The notes below the pieces were generated by a model, which was given only the letters and a program-made list of their open reading frames with translations, was not told where the DNA came from and searched no databases. Below are positions 38,814 to 47,572 of a DNA stretch of 64,000 bases, one piece after another; within the stretch, counting starts at the first letter, position 1; each line of letters starts with the position of its first letter. The stretch covers positions 186,001 through 250,000 of the forward strand of contig NZ_QOKV01000007.1 in NCBI RefSeq assembly GCF_008365405.1. The letters are read 5' to 3'. The DNA is from Azospirillum brasilense. Lineage in GTDB: Bacteria > Pseudomonadota > Alphaproteobacteria > Azospirillales > Azospirillaceae. Made by a program: the position numbers and the translations under genes.

Positions 38814-39871
38814 CGGCGGGCAAGCAGATCCGCTTCTGGCTGATCGGCCTTGGCCTGTTCGTGTTGGTCCTTTGGTTGCTGTCCGGCATGCTGCTGCCCT
38901 TCGTGGTGGGGCTGGCGGTCGCCTATCTGCTGGACCCGGTGGTCGACCGGGTGGAACGATGGCGCCTGCCGCGCTGGCTGGCGACGACGCTGGTGCTGCT
39001 GTCCTTCGTCCTGGTTCTGGTGCTGATGGTCCTGCTGTTGCTGCCGCTGGTGCAGGCCCAGGTCTCTCACCTGATCGAGGTGCTTCCGAACTACGCCAAC
39101 GCGGCGCGGGACCGGCTGCTGCCGATGCTGGACCGGCTGGTGCATCGCCTGTCGCCGGAGGATGTGGAGCGGCTGCGCGGTGCCGCCGGCAACTACGCCG
39201 GCGACGTCGTCGGCTGGGTCGGCAGGATGCTGAAGCACATCCTGTCCAGCGGTCTGGCGCTGTTCGACGTGCTATCCGTGATGTTCATCACGCCCATCGT
39301 AGCCTTCTACCTGATGCGCGACTGGGACATCCTGGTCGCCAAGGTGAACGGCTGGCTGCCCCTGCACCACGCCGCGACCATCCGGGAGCAGGCGCGCGAG
39401 GTCGATGAGACGCTGGCCGGATTCGTCCGCGGGCAGGCGCTGGTCTGCCTCGTGCTCGGGGTGTTCTACGCGGTGGCGCTGTCGCTGGCGGGGCTGGATT
39501 TCGGGCTGGTGATCGGGCTGATGGCGGGGCTCCTGTCCTTCATCCCCTATGTCGGCTCGCTGTTCGGATTCGTGTCGAGCACCGGGCTGGCCCTGCTGCA
39601 GTTCGACGACCCATGGCGGGTCGCCTTCGTCATCGCGATCTTCCTGTTCGGGCAGGCGGTGGAGGGCAACGTCCTGACGCCGAAGCTGGTGGGCGAGAAG
39701 GTCGGGCTGCACGCGGTCTGGGTGATCTTCGCCCTGCTGGCCGGCGGGTCGCTGTTCGGTTTCGTCGGCGTCCTGCTGGCGGTTCCGGTGGCGGCGGTGA
39801 TCGGGGTGCTGACACGCTTCGCGTTGGGGCGCTATCTTGAGAGCCCCTACTACCGCGGTACCCCTTCCTGA
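38810..39871 (+). CDS. AI-2E family transporter
   Basis: A 353-residue inner-membrane protein of the AI-2E/PerM family. Eight hydrophobic helices are arranged as two at the N-terminus (about 8-50), one at 60-80, then a soluble stretch of about 80 residues, then five from about 150 onwards. Diagnostic stretches are FVVGLAVAYLLDPVVDRVERW, FYLMRDWDILVAKVNGWLP, GFVRGQALVCLVLGVFY, GLLSFIPYVGS and EGNVLTPKLVGEKVGLHAVW. Members export autoinducer-2, act as Na+/H+ antiporters or have unknown cargo. GTG start overlaps the upstream stop (GTGA), coupling it to the phosphatidyltransferase. Confidence 0.88.
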   Translation: MTAGKQIRFWLIGLGLFVLVLWLLSGMLLPFVVGLAVAYLLDPVVDRVERWRLPRWLATTLVLLSFVLVLVLMVLLLLPLVQAQVSHLIEVLPNYANAARDRLLPMLDRLVHRLSPEDVERLRGAAGNYAGDVVGWVGRMLKHILSSGLALFDVLSVMFITPIVAFYLMRDWDILVAKVNGWLPLHHAATIREQAREVDETLAGFVRGQALVCLVLGVFYAVALSLAGLDFGLVIGLMAGLLSFIPYVGSLFGFVSSTGLALLQFDDPWRVAFVIAIFLFGQAVEGNVLTPKLVGEKVGLHAVWVIFALLAGGSLFGFVGVLLAVPVAAVIGVLTRFALGRYLESPYYRGTPS

Positions 39872-39884
39872 TGGCTCCCGCCTC

Positions 39885-40649
39885 ATGACCCTTGCGGCTC
39901 AGATACCGCTCGACCTCGGACACCGCGCCGCCATGGGCTGCGAGGATTTCCTCGTGGCGCCCAGCAACGCCGAGGCGGTGGCGTGGCTCGACCGCTGGCC
40001 GTCCTGGCCGGCGCCGGCCCTGACGCTGTATGGGCCGGACGGTTGTGGCAAGACCCATCTGGGCCATGTCTGGCGGGCGCGCAGCCACGCCCCCATCGCC
40101 ATGGGCGAGACCCTGGACCAGATCGACCCGCACGCCCTGCTGGCCCGCGCCAACGCCGTGGTGGTGGAGGACGCGGACCGGGTGACCGGCGCGCCGGCGC
40201 GGGAGGAGGCGCTGTTCCACCTCTACAACCTCGCCCGCGACTCGGGCGGGCATCTGCTCCTGCTGTCGCGCCGCCCGCCGTCACGCTGGCGGATGAAGCT
40301 GGCCGACTTGCGCTCCCGCATCAAGGCGGCCCCCGCGGTTGGGGTGGATGCGCCGGACGACGCCCTGCTCGCCGCCGTGCTGGTCAAGCTGTTCGCCGAC
40401 CGCCAGTTGCGGCCGGGCATGGACCTCATCACCTATCTGCTGACCCGGATGGAGCGGTCGCTGGAGGCGGCGGGGCGGGTGGTCGCGGCGCTTGACCGCG
40501 CCTCGCTGGCCGCGCACCGTCCCCTGACCGTGCCGCTGGCCCGCGAGGTGCTGGCCGGTCTGGAGGCCGGGAAGGGAGGGGACGAGGATGGATCTGGAAA
40601 TCGCCGGACGCCGCGCCATCGTGTGCGCAGCCAGCAAGGGACTGGGTAA
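39885..40649 (+). CDS. hdaA: DnaA regulatory inactivator HdaA
   Basis: A 254-residue DnaA-related AAA+ protein that with the sliding clamp triggers ATP hydrolysis by DnaA and prevents over-initiation. The N-terminus MTLAAQIPLDLGHR carries the clamp-binding motif QxPLDL expected of Hda. Walker A is LYGPDGCGKTHLGHVW, Walker B is VVVEDADRV, sensor 1 follows in LLLLSRRPPSRW, and LADLRSRIKAAPAVGV holds the arginine-finger region. The C-terminus (LITYLLTRMERSLEAAGRVVAALD) is the DnaA domain III lid. The last 20 residues overlap the next gene by 62 bases. hdaA next to ppk is a common alphaproteobacterial order; here an SDR and two others intervene. Confidence 0.92.
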   Translation: MTLAAQIPLDLGHRAAMGCEDFLVAPSNAEAVAWLDRWPSWPAPALTLYGPDGCGKTHLGHVWRARSHAPIAMGETLDQIDPHALLARANAVVVEDADRVTGAPAREEALFHLYNLARDSGGHLLLLSRRPPSRWRMKLADLRSRIKAAPAVGVDAPDDALLAAVLVKLFADRQLRPGMDLITYLLTRMERSLEAAGRVVAALDRASLAAHRPLTVPLAREVLAGLEAGKGGDEDGSGNRRTPRHRVRSQQGTG

Positions 40650-41367
40650 GGCCTGCGCCATGGCGCTGGCGCGCGAAGGGGTGCAGGTCACCATCACCGC
40701 GCGCGGCCGCGACCTGCTGGAGGCGGCCGCGGAGGAGATCCGCAAGGAGACCGGCGCCACCGTGATCACCGCCGCCGGCGACATCGCGACGGAGGAGGGG
40801 CGCGCCGCCGCTCTGGCCGCCTGTCCGGAGCCCGACATCCTCGTCAACAACGCGGGCGGCCCGCCGCCGGGCGACTTCCGTGATTGGGAGCGCGACGACT
40901 GGATCCGCGCCGTCGAGGCCAACATGCTGGCCCCGATCTTCCTCATCAAGGCGACGGTGGACGGCATGATCGGCCGCCGCTTCGGGCGGATCGTCAACGT
41001 CACCTCGGCGGCGGTGAAGGCGCCGATCCCGATCCTCGGCCTGTCCAACGGGGCGCGGGCGGGGCTGACCGGTTTCGTCGCCGGGCTGTCGCGCCAGACC
41101 GTGCGGCACAACGTAACGATCAACAACCTGCTGCCCGGCCCCTTCGAGACCGACCGCCTGCGCGCCACCATGGAAGGCGGGGCCAAGGCCAACAACCGCA
41201 GCCTGGACGAGGAGATGGACGTCCGCCGCGCCGGCAACCCGTCCGGCCGCTTCGGCGATCCGGCGGAGTTTGGTGCGGCCTGCGCCTTCCTCTGCTCCGC
41301 CCACGCCGGTTTCATGACCGGGCAGAACGTGCTGCTGGACGGCGGCGCCTATGCGGGGACGCTGTAG
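40588..41367 (+). CDS. SDR family protein lacking the canonical Tyr/Lys
   Basis: A 259-residue short-chain dehydrogenase fold. The nucleotide loop is altered to CAASKGLGKACA, and TARGRDLLE suggests NADP binding. NNAGGPPPGDF, NVTSAAVKAP and GQNVLLDGG at the C-terminus are SDR-like. The catalytic YxxxK is replaced: the equivalent stretch reads LGLSNGARAGLTG, that is SxxxR. This is seen in a divergent 3-oxoacyl-ACP-reductase-like subgroup, whose activity is uncertain; it may be an unusual reductase or a binding protein. The ATG overlaps hdaA by 62 bases. C-terminus is intact. Confidence 0.85.
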   Translation: MDLEIAGRRAIVCAASKGLGKACAMALAREGVQVTITARGRDLLEAAAEEIRKETGATVITAAGDIATEEGRAAALAACPEPDILVNNAGGPPPGDFRDWERDDWIRAVEANMLAPIFLIKATVDGMIGRRFGRIVNVTSAAVKAPIPILGLSNGARAGLTGFVAGLSRQTVRHNVTINNLLPGPFETDRLRATMEGGAKANNRSLDEEMDVRRAGNPSGRFGDPAEFGAACAFLCSAHAGFMTGQNVLLDGGAYAGTL

Positions 41368-41404
41368 GCCGCTTGTGGCGGTGTCGGTTTAGCAACGCTT
41401 GCCC

Positions 41405-43015
41405 TCACCAGAACACCGGCCCGTCGCGGAAAGCCTTCCACAGCCCCGGCAGCGCCTTGCGGCGCTTGTCGGCCTGCTTGGCGAGCCAGCGGGTGGTCGC
41501 ATCGGCGGCGGACCGCTGCTCCGGCCGATCGGCCGACAGGTGGCGCAGAAGATCGCCGGCCACCGCGGCGTCGTGCTCGGCGTCCAGAGCGCTCAGCAGG
41601 GCGTCGAGCGCGGCGATGAAGGGCACTGTTGCGGTTTCGGCGTAGAGGCCGCGGAAGAACTCCGCCGTGTGGCGCAGCTTGCGCAGGCGGCGGCGCAGCC
41701 GGTCGCGCGCCGCGGCGTCGGCACCCTCCAGGTCGCGCCCCGCCTTCGACGCCCCCGCCTTCAATACCTTGGCGTGCTGGGCGGCCATCCAGGGGCCGGA
41801 CAACTCGGCCATCGGGCGGTCGAGCTGGGTGCGGACCTCCGGTGCGGCACCGGATTGCCACGCCCCGTCCTCCAGCCAGGCGCCGAGCGCCAGGATCAGC
41901 CCGGTGCAGCGCGGCGACTGGATGGCCTCCACCGCCGCCAGCGCGGGCGCTCGACGGGCTTCCCGCACCGCGGCGGTCAGCGCAGCGATTCCGTCGGCCG
42001 GGGACTTCTCCGTTGCCGCGAAGGGCGCGATCCCGTGGGAAAGCAGCACGTCCCAATCACGGGCGGGGCCGAGCTGGCGGGAAAACCAGCGGATGTCGTT
42101 CCCTGCGCGGCAGCCGTCCGGCACACCGGCCAGGGGACGGAACAGACGGATGGCGGTGCGCAGGCGGCGCAGCGCGACGCGCATCTGATGCAGCCCCTCC
42201 ACGTCGCCTCCGGCCAGGGCGCAGGCCTCGTTGGAGAGCAGCAGGCGCAGACCGTGCCGCACGATGTGGCGATAGGCCTCGGCCACCGTGGTGACCGGGG
42301 TGAGGCCCAGCGGTTCCGGCAGGGCGGGGGCGGGCAGGCGTCCGGTGACGAGGCGATCGCCGATCTCCGCCTTGCTCTCCGTCCCGATGCGAACCGGAAC
42401 GCGGCGCTGGAGCGCCAGCGCGAGGTCGAACAGGCGGCCGATGCGGCCCGATTTCAGCTCAAGCTCGACCTCGCTGATGCGGGCGCAGGCGTTGCCGGCG
42501 GTGATCTGGCCCTCGTCCACCGCCACCTCGATGGAGGTCAGGGCGTCCGGACGGATGAGCAGGGTGGTGCGCCGGAACTCCGTCGTGAATTGCGGAACCA
42601 GCGCCGCCCGCGCGTCCTCCGGCACCAGGGCAGCCACGCCCTCGGCTTCGAGGGGCGTCATGTCGGGGGCGGCCGTGGGGATGGTCCAATCCCACTTCTT
42701 GCGGATGGCCACGGCGGCCGAATCGCCGGGGGTGGCGGCGTTGAGGGTCTTCAGCGTCTGCACGAAGCGGTCGCCGTCCTGCCGCACCCGCAGGGCCACG
42801 CCCCCCAGGAACAAGCGCCGGTCCGGCGTGTCGTAATAGACGGTCCGCAGGTTGCGGACGGCCGGAGCACCTTCCGCCGCGCCCTTCAGGGCGGACAGGT
42901 CTGCAACGCGGGAAAGATCACGCGGGTCGAGGTGGAGCTTCATCTCCACCTCGCGCATAGCGGACACCGCGGCGGTTGCACCCGGAGGCGCGTTGTTCTG
43001 GGGCGCGGAAGACAC
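41405..43015 (-). CDS. CYTH-CHAD domain protein (probable inorganic triphosphatase/polyphosphate-binding)
   Basis: A 536-residue two-domain protein. The N-terminal CYTH (triphosphate tunnel) domain begins at residue 20 with the ExExK motif REVEMKLHL; further charged strands are YYDTPDRRLFLGGVALRVR, VAIRKKWDW, EVAVDEGQ and ISEVELELKSG. The CHAD domain from about 260 has the conserved helices GLHQMRVALRRLRTAIRLFRP, LGPARDWDVLL and RLRRRLRKLRHTAEFF, rich in the His/Arg/Lys that bind polyphosphate. GTG at 43015 is nine bases after AGGAG; an ATG 19 codons upstream has no ribosome site. It lies 71 bases after sixA on the same strand, divergent from ppk1. Confidence 0.9.
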   Translation of the reverse strand: MSSAPQNNAPPGATAAVSAMREVEMKLHLDPRDLSRVADLSALKGAAEGAPAVRNLRTVYYDTPDRRLFLGGVALRVRQDGDRFVQTLKTLNAATPGDSAAVAIRKKWDWTIPTAAPDMTPLEAEGVAALVPEDARAALVPQFTTEFRRTTLLIRPDALTSIEVAVDEGQITAGNACARISEVELELKSGRIGRLFDLALALQRRVPVRIGTESKAEIGDRLVTGRLPAPALPEPLGLTPVTTVAEAYRHIVRHGLRLLLSNEACALAGGDVEGLHQMRVALRRLRTAIRLFRPLAGVPDGCRAGNDIRWFSRQLGPARDWDVLLSHGIAPFAATEKSPADGIAALTAAVREARRAPALAAVEAIQSPRCTGLILALGAWLEDGAWQSGAAPEVRTQLDRPMAELSGPWMAAQHAKVLKAGASKAGRDLEGADAAARDRLRRRLRKLRHTAEFFRGLYAETATVPFIAALDALLSALDAEHDAAVAGDLLRHLSADRPEQRSAADATTRWLAKQADKRRKALPGLWKAFRDGPVFW

Positions 43016-43086
43016 GGGGGGCGACTCCTGCTCGGTTCCGGGCCTGCTCGGTTCGGGGTTGAAATACCCCATTTGGCAATAGGGCG

Positions 43087-43605
43087 TTAAGAGAGTTTCC
43101 GCGGCAGGATGAAATCGGTCAGCCGTCCCGCCCCGCTGTCCAGGTCGGCCCAGCGGGAGGCTTCGAACAGAAGAACCGCGCAGGCGCCGGTCGGAAACTT
43201 CTCCGCCAGCGCCGCGCGGTGCCGTTCCTCGCCGCTGCCGGTCAGCGCGCGGGCGAGGTCGTGGAGGTCCGGGTTGTGGGCGACCAGCATCAGCGACGAC
43301 ACAGAGTCGGGTGCGTCGCGCAGCCGTTCCAGAAGGACCCGCGCTCCGCACAGGTAGAGGCCGCGCTCGCGCTCCACAGGGATGTCCGGCGCGTCCATCA
43401 CCTCCAGCAGCCGGTCGGCGGTGTCCGCCGCGCGCCGGGCGGTGGAGCACAGCACCAGCCCGATGCGCGCTCCGCGGTCCTTCAATTCGTGGCCGACCAG
43501 CCGGGCCGCCTTCCTGCCCCGCGGCGCCAGCGGGCGGTCGTGGTCGTCCAGGGAAGGGTCGTCCCACGCGGACTTGCCGTGGCGCATGAGATACAGGGTC
43601 TTCAT
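43087..43605 (-). CDS. sixA: SixA-like phosphohistidine phosphatase
   Basis: A 172-residue histidine phosphatase. The RHG motif is near the start, [21 protein letters not shown], and the second catalytic histidine is in [17 protein letters not shown]. The short form without a long insertion fits SixA, which removes phosphate from phosphohistidine proteins such as ArcB or PTS-Ntr components. The C-terminal [16 protein letters not shown] is typical. It is followed on the same strand by the CYTH-CHAD gene and is divergent from ppk1, so a role around phosphate metabolism is possible but not shown. Confidence 0.88.
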   Translation of the reverse strand: MKTLYLMRHGKSAWDDPSLDDHDRPLAPRGRKAARLVGHELKDRGARIGLVLCSTARRAADTADRLLEVMDAPDIPVERERGLYLCGARVLLERLRDAPDSVSSLMLVAHNPDLHDLARALTGSGEERHRAALAEKFPTGACAVLLFEASRWADLDSGAGRLTDFILPRKLS

Positions 43606-43821
43606 CGAGGCTATCCCTTCCTGTCCGGATCGCGGCCCGGCGGGATGCGCGGGGGGTGCGACTGTTTTCGCAGCGGTATTATCGTGACGGCAGTATTATG
43701 CTGTCTGACCCAAAACCGTAACGTAGTTGGGGTAGGTTGCTTGGCCCACCGACCGCGGCGGGCGGTCCGGCCCGACCGGACTGTAGCGGCACCACCCATC
43801 ACGCAAAAGCCCGAGGCTGCT

Positions 43822-45969
43822 GTGACCGAACTTCAGGACTTGGAAGCGACCTGCATTGAAGCGGACGCGCCGGAGCGCTTCATCAACCGCGAACTGTCGT
43901 GGCTGGCCTTCAACCAGCGCGTCCTGGATGAGGCGTCCAACCCGAACCACCCGCTGCTTGAGCGGTTGAGGTTCCTGTCGATCTCGTCCAGCAACCTCGA
44001 CGAATTCTACATGGTCCGCGTCGCCGGCCTGAAGGGGCAGGTGGCCGCGGGGGTGAAGACCCCCAGCGCCGAGAACCTGACCCCGGCCCAGCAGCTCACC
44101 GCGGTGAACCAGCGCATCGTCGAGCTGATGAACGCGCAGCAGACCATGTGGCGCAGCCTGAAGCAGGACCTGCGCGAGGCCGGCATCATGGTGGTCGGCG
44201 CCGAGGACCTGACCGAGGGGGAGAAGGACTGGCTGGAGGCCAAGTTCCTCGACGACATCTTCCCCATCCTGACACCCATCGCCGTGGACCCGGCGCACCC
44301 GTTCCCCTTCCTGCCCAACCTGGGCTTCTCGCTGGCGCTGCAACTGCACGAGCCGGTGAAGGGGCGGCACCTCGACGCGCTGGTCCCGCTGCCGGCGCAA
44401 CTCGACCGCTTCATCCGCCTGCCGGGCTCGGAGATCCGCTTCATCCAGCTGGAAAAGCTGGTGATGCTGTTCATCGACCGGCTGTTCCCGCCGTTCCAGG
44501 TGAAGGCCCACGGCGTCTTCCGCGTCCTGCGCGACAGCGAGATGGAAATCGAGGAGGAGGCGGAGGATCTGGTCCGCACCTTCGAAAGCGCGCTGAAGCG
44601 CCGCCGCCGCGGCAGCGTCATCCGGCTGGCGACGGACGCCGGCATGGCCGCCGACCTGCGCGAGTTCCTGCGCCACGAGCTGCGCGTGTCGAACGACGAC
44701 GTGTTCGTGCTGGACGGGCTGATCGGTCTGTCGGACACCCGCCAGCTCATCGTCGACGAGCGGCCCGATCTGGTCTTCCGTCCCTTCAACGCCCGCTTCC
44801 CGGAGCGCATCCGCGACTTCGGCGGCGACTGTTTCGCGGCCATCCGCGACAAGGACATCGTCGTTCACCATCCGTATGAGAGCTTCGACGTGGTGGTGCA
44901 GTTCATCCGGCAGGCGGCGCGCGACCCGCAGGTGGTCGCCATCAAGCAGACGCTCTACCGCACCAGCAAGGACAGCCCGATCGTCGCCGCGCTGATCGAG
45001 GCGGCAGAGGCCGGCAAGTCGGTGACCGCCCTGGTCGAGCTGAAGGCCCGATTCGACGAGGAGGCCAACATTCGCTGGGCGCGCGATCTGGAGCGCGCCG
45101 GCGCCCAGGTGGTCTACGGCTTCGTCGATCTGAAGACGCACGCCAAGGTGTCGCTGGTGGTGCGGCGCGAGAACAAGGCGCTGCGCAGCTACGTCCATTT
45201 CGGGACCGGCAACTACCACCCGATCACGGCGAAGGTCTACACCGACCTGTCCTTCTTCACCTGCGATCCGGCGCTCTGCCACGACGCGGCGGTGATGTTC
45301 AACTACATGACCGGCTACGCCACGCCGAAGCTGCTGGAGAAGATCGCCATCGCCCCGATCACGCTGCGCCAGAAGCTGGGCCAGCTGATCGACGCCGAGG
45401 TCGCCAACGCCGCCGCCGGCAAGCCCGCCCACATTTGGGTGAAGCTGAACTCGCTGGTCGATTCGGAGATCATCGACCAGCTCTACAAGGCGTCGCAGAA
45501 GGGCGTGCAGATCGACATGGTGATCCGCGGCATCTGCTGCCTGCGTCCCGGTGTCAAAGGCCTGTCGGAAAACATCCGGGTGCGCAGCATCGTCGGGCGC
45601 TTCCTGGAGCATGGGCGCGTCATCTGCTTCGCCAACGGCCATGCGCTGCCCAGCCCGCAGGCCAAGCTTTTCATCTCCTCCGCCGACTGGATGACGCGCA
45701 ACCTGGACCGTCGCATCGAGACGCTGGTGCCCATCGAGAACCCGACGGTGCACGAGCAGGTGCTGGACCAGATCATGGTCGCCAACCTGAAGGACGAGGC
45801 GAACACCTGGAAACTCGGCCCCGATGGCGTTTATCATCGGGTGGAGGCTGGTCCGGACGCGTTCAGCGCCCATAACTATTTCATGACGAACCCCAGCCTG
45901 TCGGGGCGCGGCAGCGCGCTCAGCAGCAAAAAGACGCCGCCGCGGTTGAAGCTGCGTACGGTCATTTGA
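43822..45969 (+). CDS. ppk1: Polyphosphate kinase 1
   Basis: A 715-residue enzyme that polymerises the gamma phosphate of ATP into polyphosphate. The N-terminal domain starts with [17 protein letters not shown] and [15 protein letters not shown], the first PLD-like domain holds [14 protein letters not shown], and the autophosphorylated histidine is H459 in [15 protein letters not shown]. The second histidine region [10 protein letters not shown] and [29 protein letters not shown] are also conserved. GTG at 43822 with GAGG six bases upstream gives the normal N-terminus; the frame is open for 200 codons upstream without similarity. It is followed 19 bases later by ppx. Confidence 0.97.
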   Translation: MTELQDLEATCIEADAPERFINRELSWLAFNQRVLDEASNPNHPLLERLRFLSISSSNLDEFYMVRVAGLKGQVAAGVKTPSAENLTPAQQLTAVNQRIVELMNAQQTMWRSLKQDLREAGIMVVGAEDLTEGEKDWLEAKFLDDIFPILTPIAVDPAHPFPFLPNLGFSLALQLHEPVKGRHLDALVPLPAQLDRFIRLPGSEIRFIQLEKLVMLFIDRLFPPFQVKAHGVFRVLRDSEMEIEEEAEDLVRTFESALKRRRRGSVIRLATDAGMAADLREFLRHELRVSNDDVFVLDGLIGLSDTRQLIVDERPDLVFRPFNARFPERIRDFGGDCFAAIRDKDIVVHHPYESFDVVVQFIRQAARDPQVVAIKQTLYRTSKDSPIVAALIEAAEAGKSVTALVELKARFDEEANIRWARDLERAGAQVVYGFVDLKTHAKVSLVVRRENKALRSYVHFGTGNYHPITAKVYTDLSFFTCDPALCHDAAVMFNYMTGYATPKLLEKIAIAPITLRQKLGQLIDAEVANAAAGKPAHIWVKLNSLVDSEIIDQLYKASQKGVQIDMVIRGICCLRPGVKGLSENIRVRSIVGRFLEHGRVICFANGHALPSPQAKLFISSADWMTRNLDRRIETLVPIENPTVHEQVLDQIMVANLKDEANTWKLGPDGVYHRVEAGPDAFSAHNYFMTNPSLSGRGSALSSKKTPPRLKLRTVI

Positions 45970-45988
45970 TTGAGGACATCGGTTGCCT

Positions 45989-47542
45989 ATGACGCCGGCG
46001 CAGGAACACACGGTCGCTACCAAGGCCGTCGAGAGGGTGGTCGACAAGGGCGAGCGGATCGCCGTGATCGACATCGGGTCCAACTCGATCCGGCTCGTCG
46101 TCTATGACGCTCTGAAGCGGTCGCCCCTGCCGGTCTTCAACGAAAAGGTCCTGTGCGGGCTCGGCCGCGGCGTGGAGAAGACCGGCTGCCTGAACCCGGA
46201 CGGCGTGGCCCAGGGCCTGGAGGCCCTGGAACGCTTCGCCCTTCTGGTCGCCGGCATGCGCGTCGGCCGGCTGGACGTCATCGCCACCGCGGCGGTGCGC
46301 GACGCCACGGACGGGGCGGCTTTCATCCAGCGGGTGAAGGACCGCACCGGCCTCGACGTCAGCGTCATCAGCGGCGAGGAGGAGGCGCGGCTGTCCGCCA
46401 TGGGCGTGCTGTCCGGCACTCCCGCCGCGGACGGGCTGGTCGGCGACCTCGGCGGCGGCAGCCTGGAGTTGGTGCGGCTGGAGCGCGGCGTGATCGGCGA
46501 GCATCTGACGATGCCGCTGGGGCCGCTGCGCCTGATGGAGCTGAACCCGGCCAAGCCGAACGGGCTGGTCCGCGCCATCGACCAGCATCTGGAGAAGCTG
46601 GACTGGCTGGCCCAGATGCGCGGGAAGCCCTTCTTCCCGGTGGGCGGCGGCTGGCGGGCCCTGGCGAAGCTGCATATGGAGCATGTGAAGCACCCGCTGC
46701 ACATCATCCACCACTACACGGTGCCCTTCGCCGAGGCGCGGGACTTCGCCGGGCTGATCGCCAAGCAGAGCCGCTCCTCGCTGGAGAAGATGTCCGGCTC
46801 CCGCCGCCGGATCGACACGCTGCCCTACGCGGCGCTGGTGTTCGAGCGGCTGCTGCGGATGGTCCAGCCCTCCAGCGTGGTGTTCTCGGCTTACGGGTTG
46901 CGGGAAGGGCATCTGTACGCGCTGCTCGATCCGGAGGGACAGCGGCAGGACCCGCTGATCGCCGCGGTGGAGGATTGGGCGCAGCGCTTCGTCCGCATCG
47001 GCGACCCGGCCCTTCTGGTGTCCTGGACCGGCAATCTTTTTGCCGGGGAGGACGACGCGGCCCTGCGGCTGCGGCAGGCCTCCTGCCTGCTGAGCGACGT
47101 CGGCTGGGCCGAGCATCCCGACTACCGGGCGGAGCACGCCTGCCTGCGCATCCTGCGCTACCCCTTCCCCGGCATCGACCATGACGAGCGGGCCTTTCTG
47201 GCGCTGGCCGTCTACGCCCGCTACGCCGGGTCCATCGACGGGCCGGGCACGCCCAACGCGGTCACCGCGGGGCCACGGTCGCTGCTGAGCGATGCCCAGG
47301 CACGCAAGGCGCTGGTGCTGGGGCTGGCGCTGCGGTTGGCCCACACGCTGACCGGCGGGGCCACGGCGCTGCTGCAGCGCACGGCGCTGAAGGTGTCGGG
47401 GGAGCGGCTGGTGCTGACCCTGCCGGACGATTTCAGCGTGCCGGCCGGCGAGACGGTGCAGCGGCGCCTGGACGCGCTGGCGAAGGCGCTGAACCGCAAG
47501 GGTGAAATCGTGCCGCCGGCCCGGCCGCAAGCGGCGGAGTAG
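45989..47542 (+). CDS. ppx: Exopolyphosphatase (Ppx/GppA family)
   Basis: A 517-residue phosphatase removing terminal phosphate from polyphosphate or the 5' phosphate of pppGpp. The ASKHA fold begins with IAVIDIGSNSIRLVVYD; ATAAVRDATDGAAFI, VISGEEEARLSAMGV and VGDLGGGSLELVRL give the phosphate loops and catalytic glutamate. The C-terminal HD-like domain (from about 310) starts at RQDPLIAAVEDWAQRF. ATG at 45989 is 12 bases after GAGGA; a TTG two codons earlier is better spaced and equally possible. It forms an operon with ppk1, so polyphosphate synthesis and breakdown are made together. Confidence 0.95.
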   Translation: MTPAQEHTVATKAVERVVDKGERIAVIDIGSNSIRLVVYDALKRSPLPVFNEKVLCGLGRGVEKTGCLNPDGVAQGLEALERFALLVAGMRVGRLDVIATAAVRDATDGAAFIQRVKDRTGLDVSVISGEEEARLSAMGVLSGTPAADGLVGDLGGGSLELVRLERGVIGEHLTMPLGPLRLMELNPAKPNGLVRAIDQHLEKLDWLAQMRGKPFFPVGGGWRALAKLHMEHVKHPLHIIHHYTVPFAEARDFAGLIAKQSRSSLEKMSGSRRRIDTLPYAALVFERLLRMVQPSSVVFSAYGLREGHLYALLDPEGQRQDPLIAAVEDWAQRFVRIGDPALLVSWTGNLFAGEDDAALRLRQASCLLSDVGWAEHPDYRAEHACLRILRYPFPGIDHDERAFLALAVYARYAGSIDGPGTPNAVTAGPRSLLSDAQARKALVLGLALRLAHTLTGGATALLQRTALKVSGERLVLTLPDDFSVPAGETVQRRLDALAKALNRKGEIVPPARPQAAE

Positions 47543-47572
47543 GAGCGGGGGGCGGCGGAGGAACCGCCGCCC

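Noticed and set aside
43671..43705. Imperfect direct repeat (GTATTAT units 17 bases apart) before ppk1 as a Pho box
   Set aside because: It lacks the CTGTCAT-N4-CTGTCAT pattern; the TATTAT units may merely be -10-like sequence.
43696..46083. A 795-codon minus-strand frame
   Set aside because: Antisense to ppk1 with Asp/His/Val/Gln-rich low-complexity translation and no family signature.
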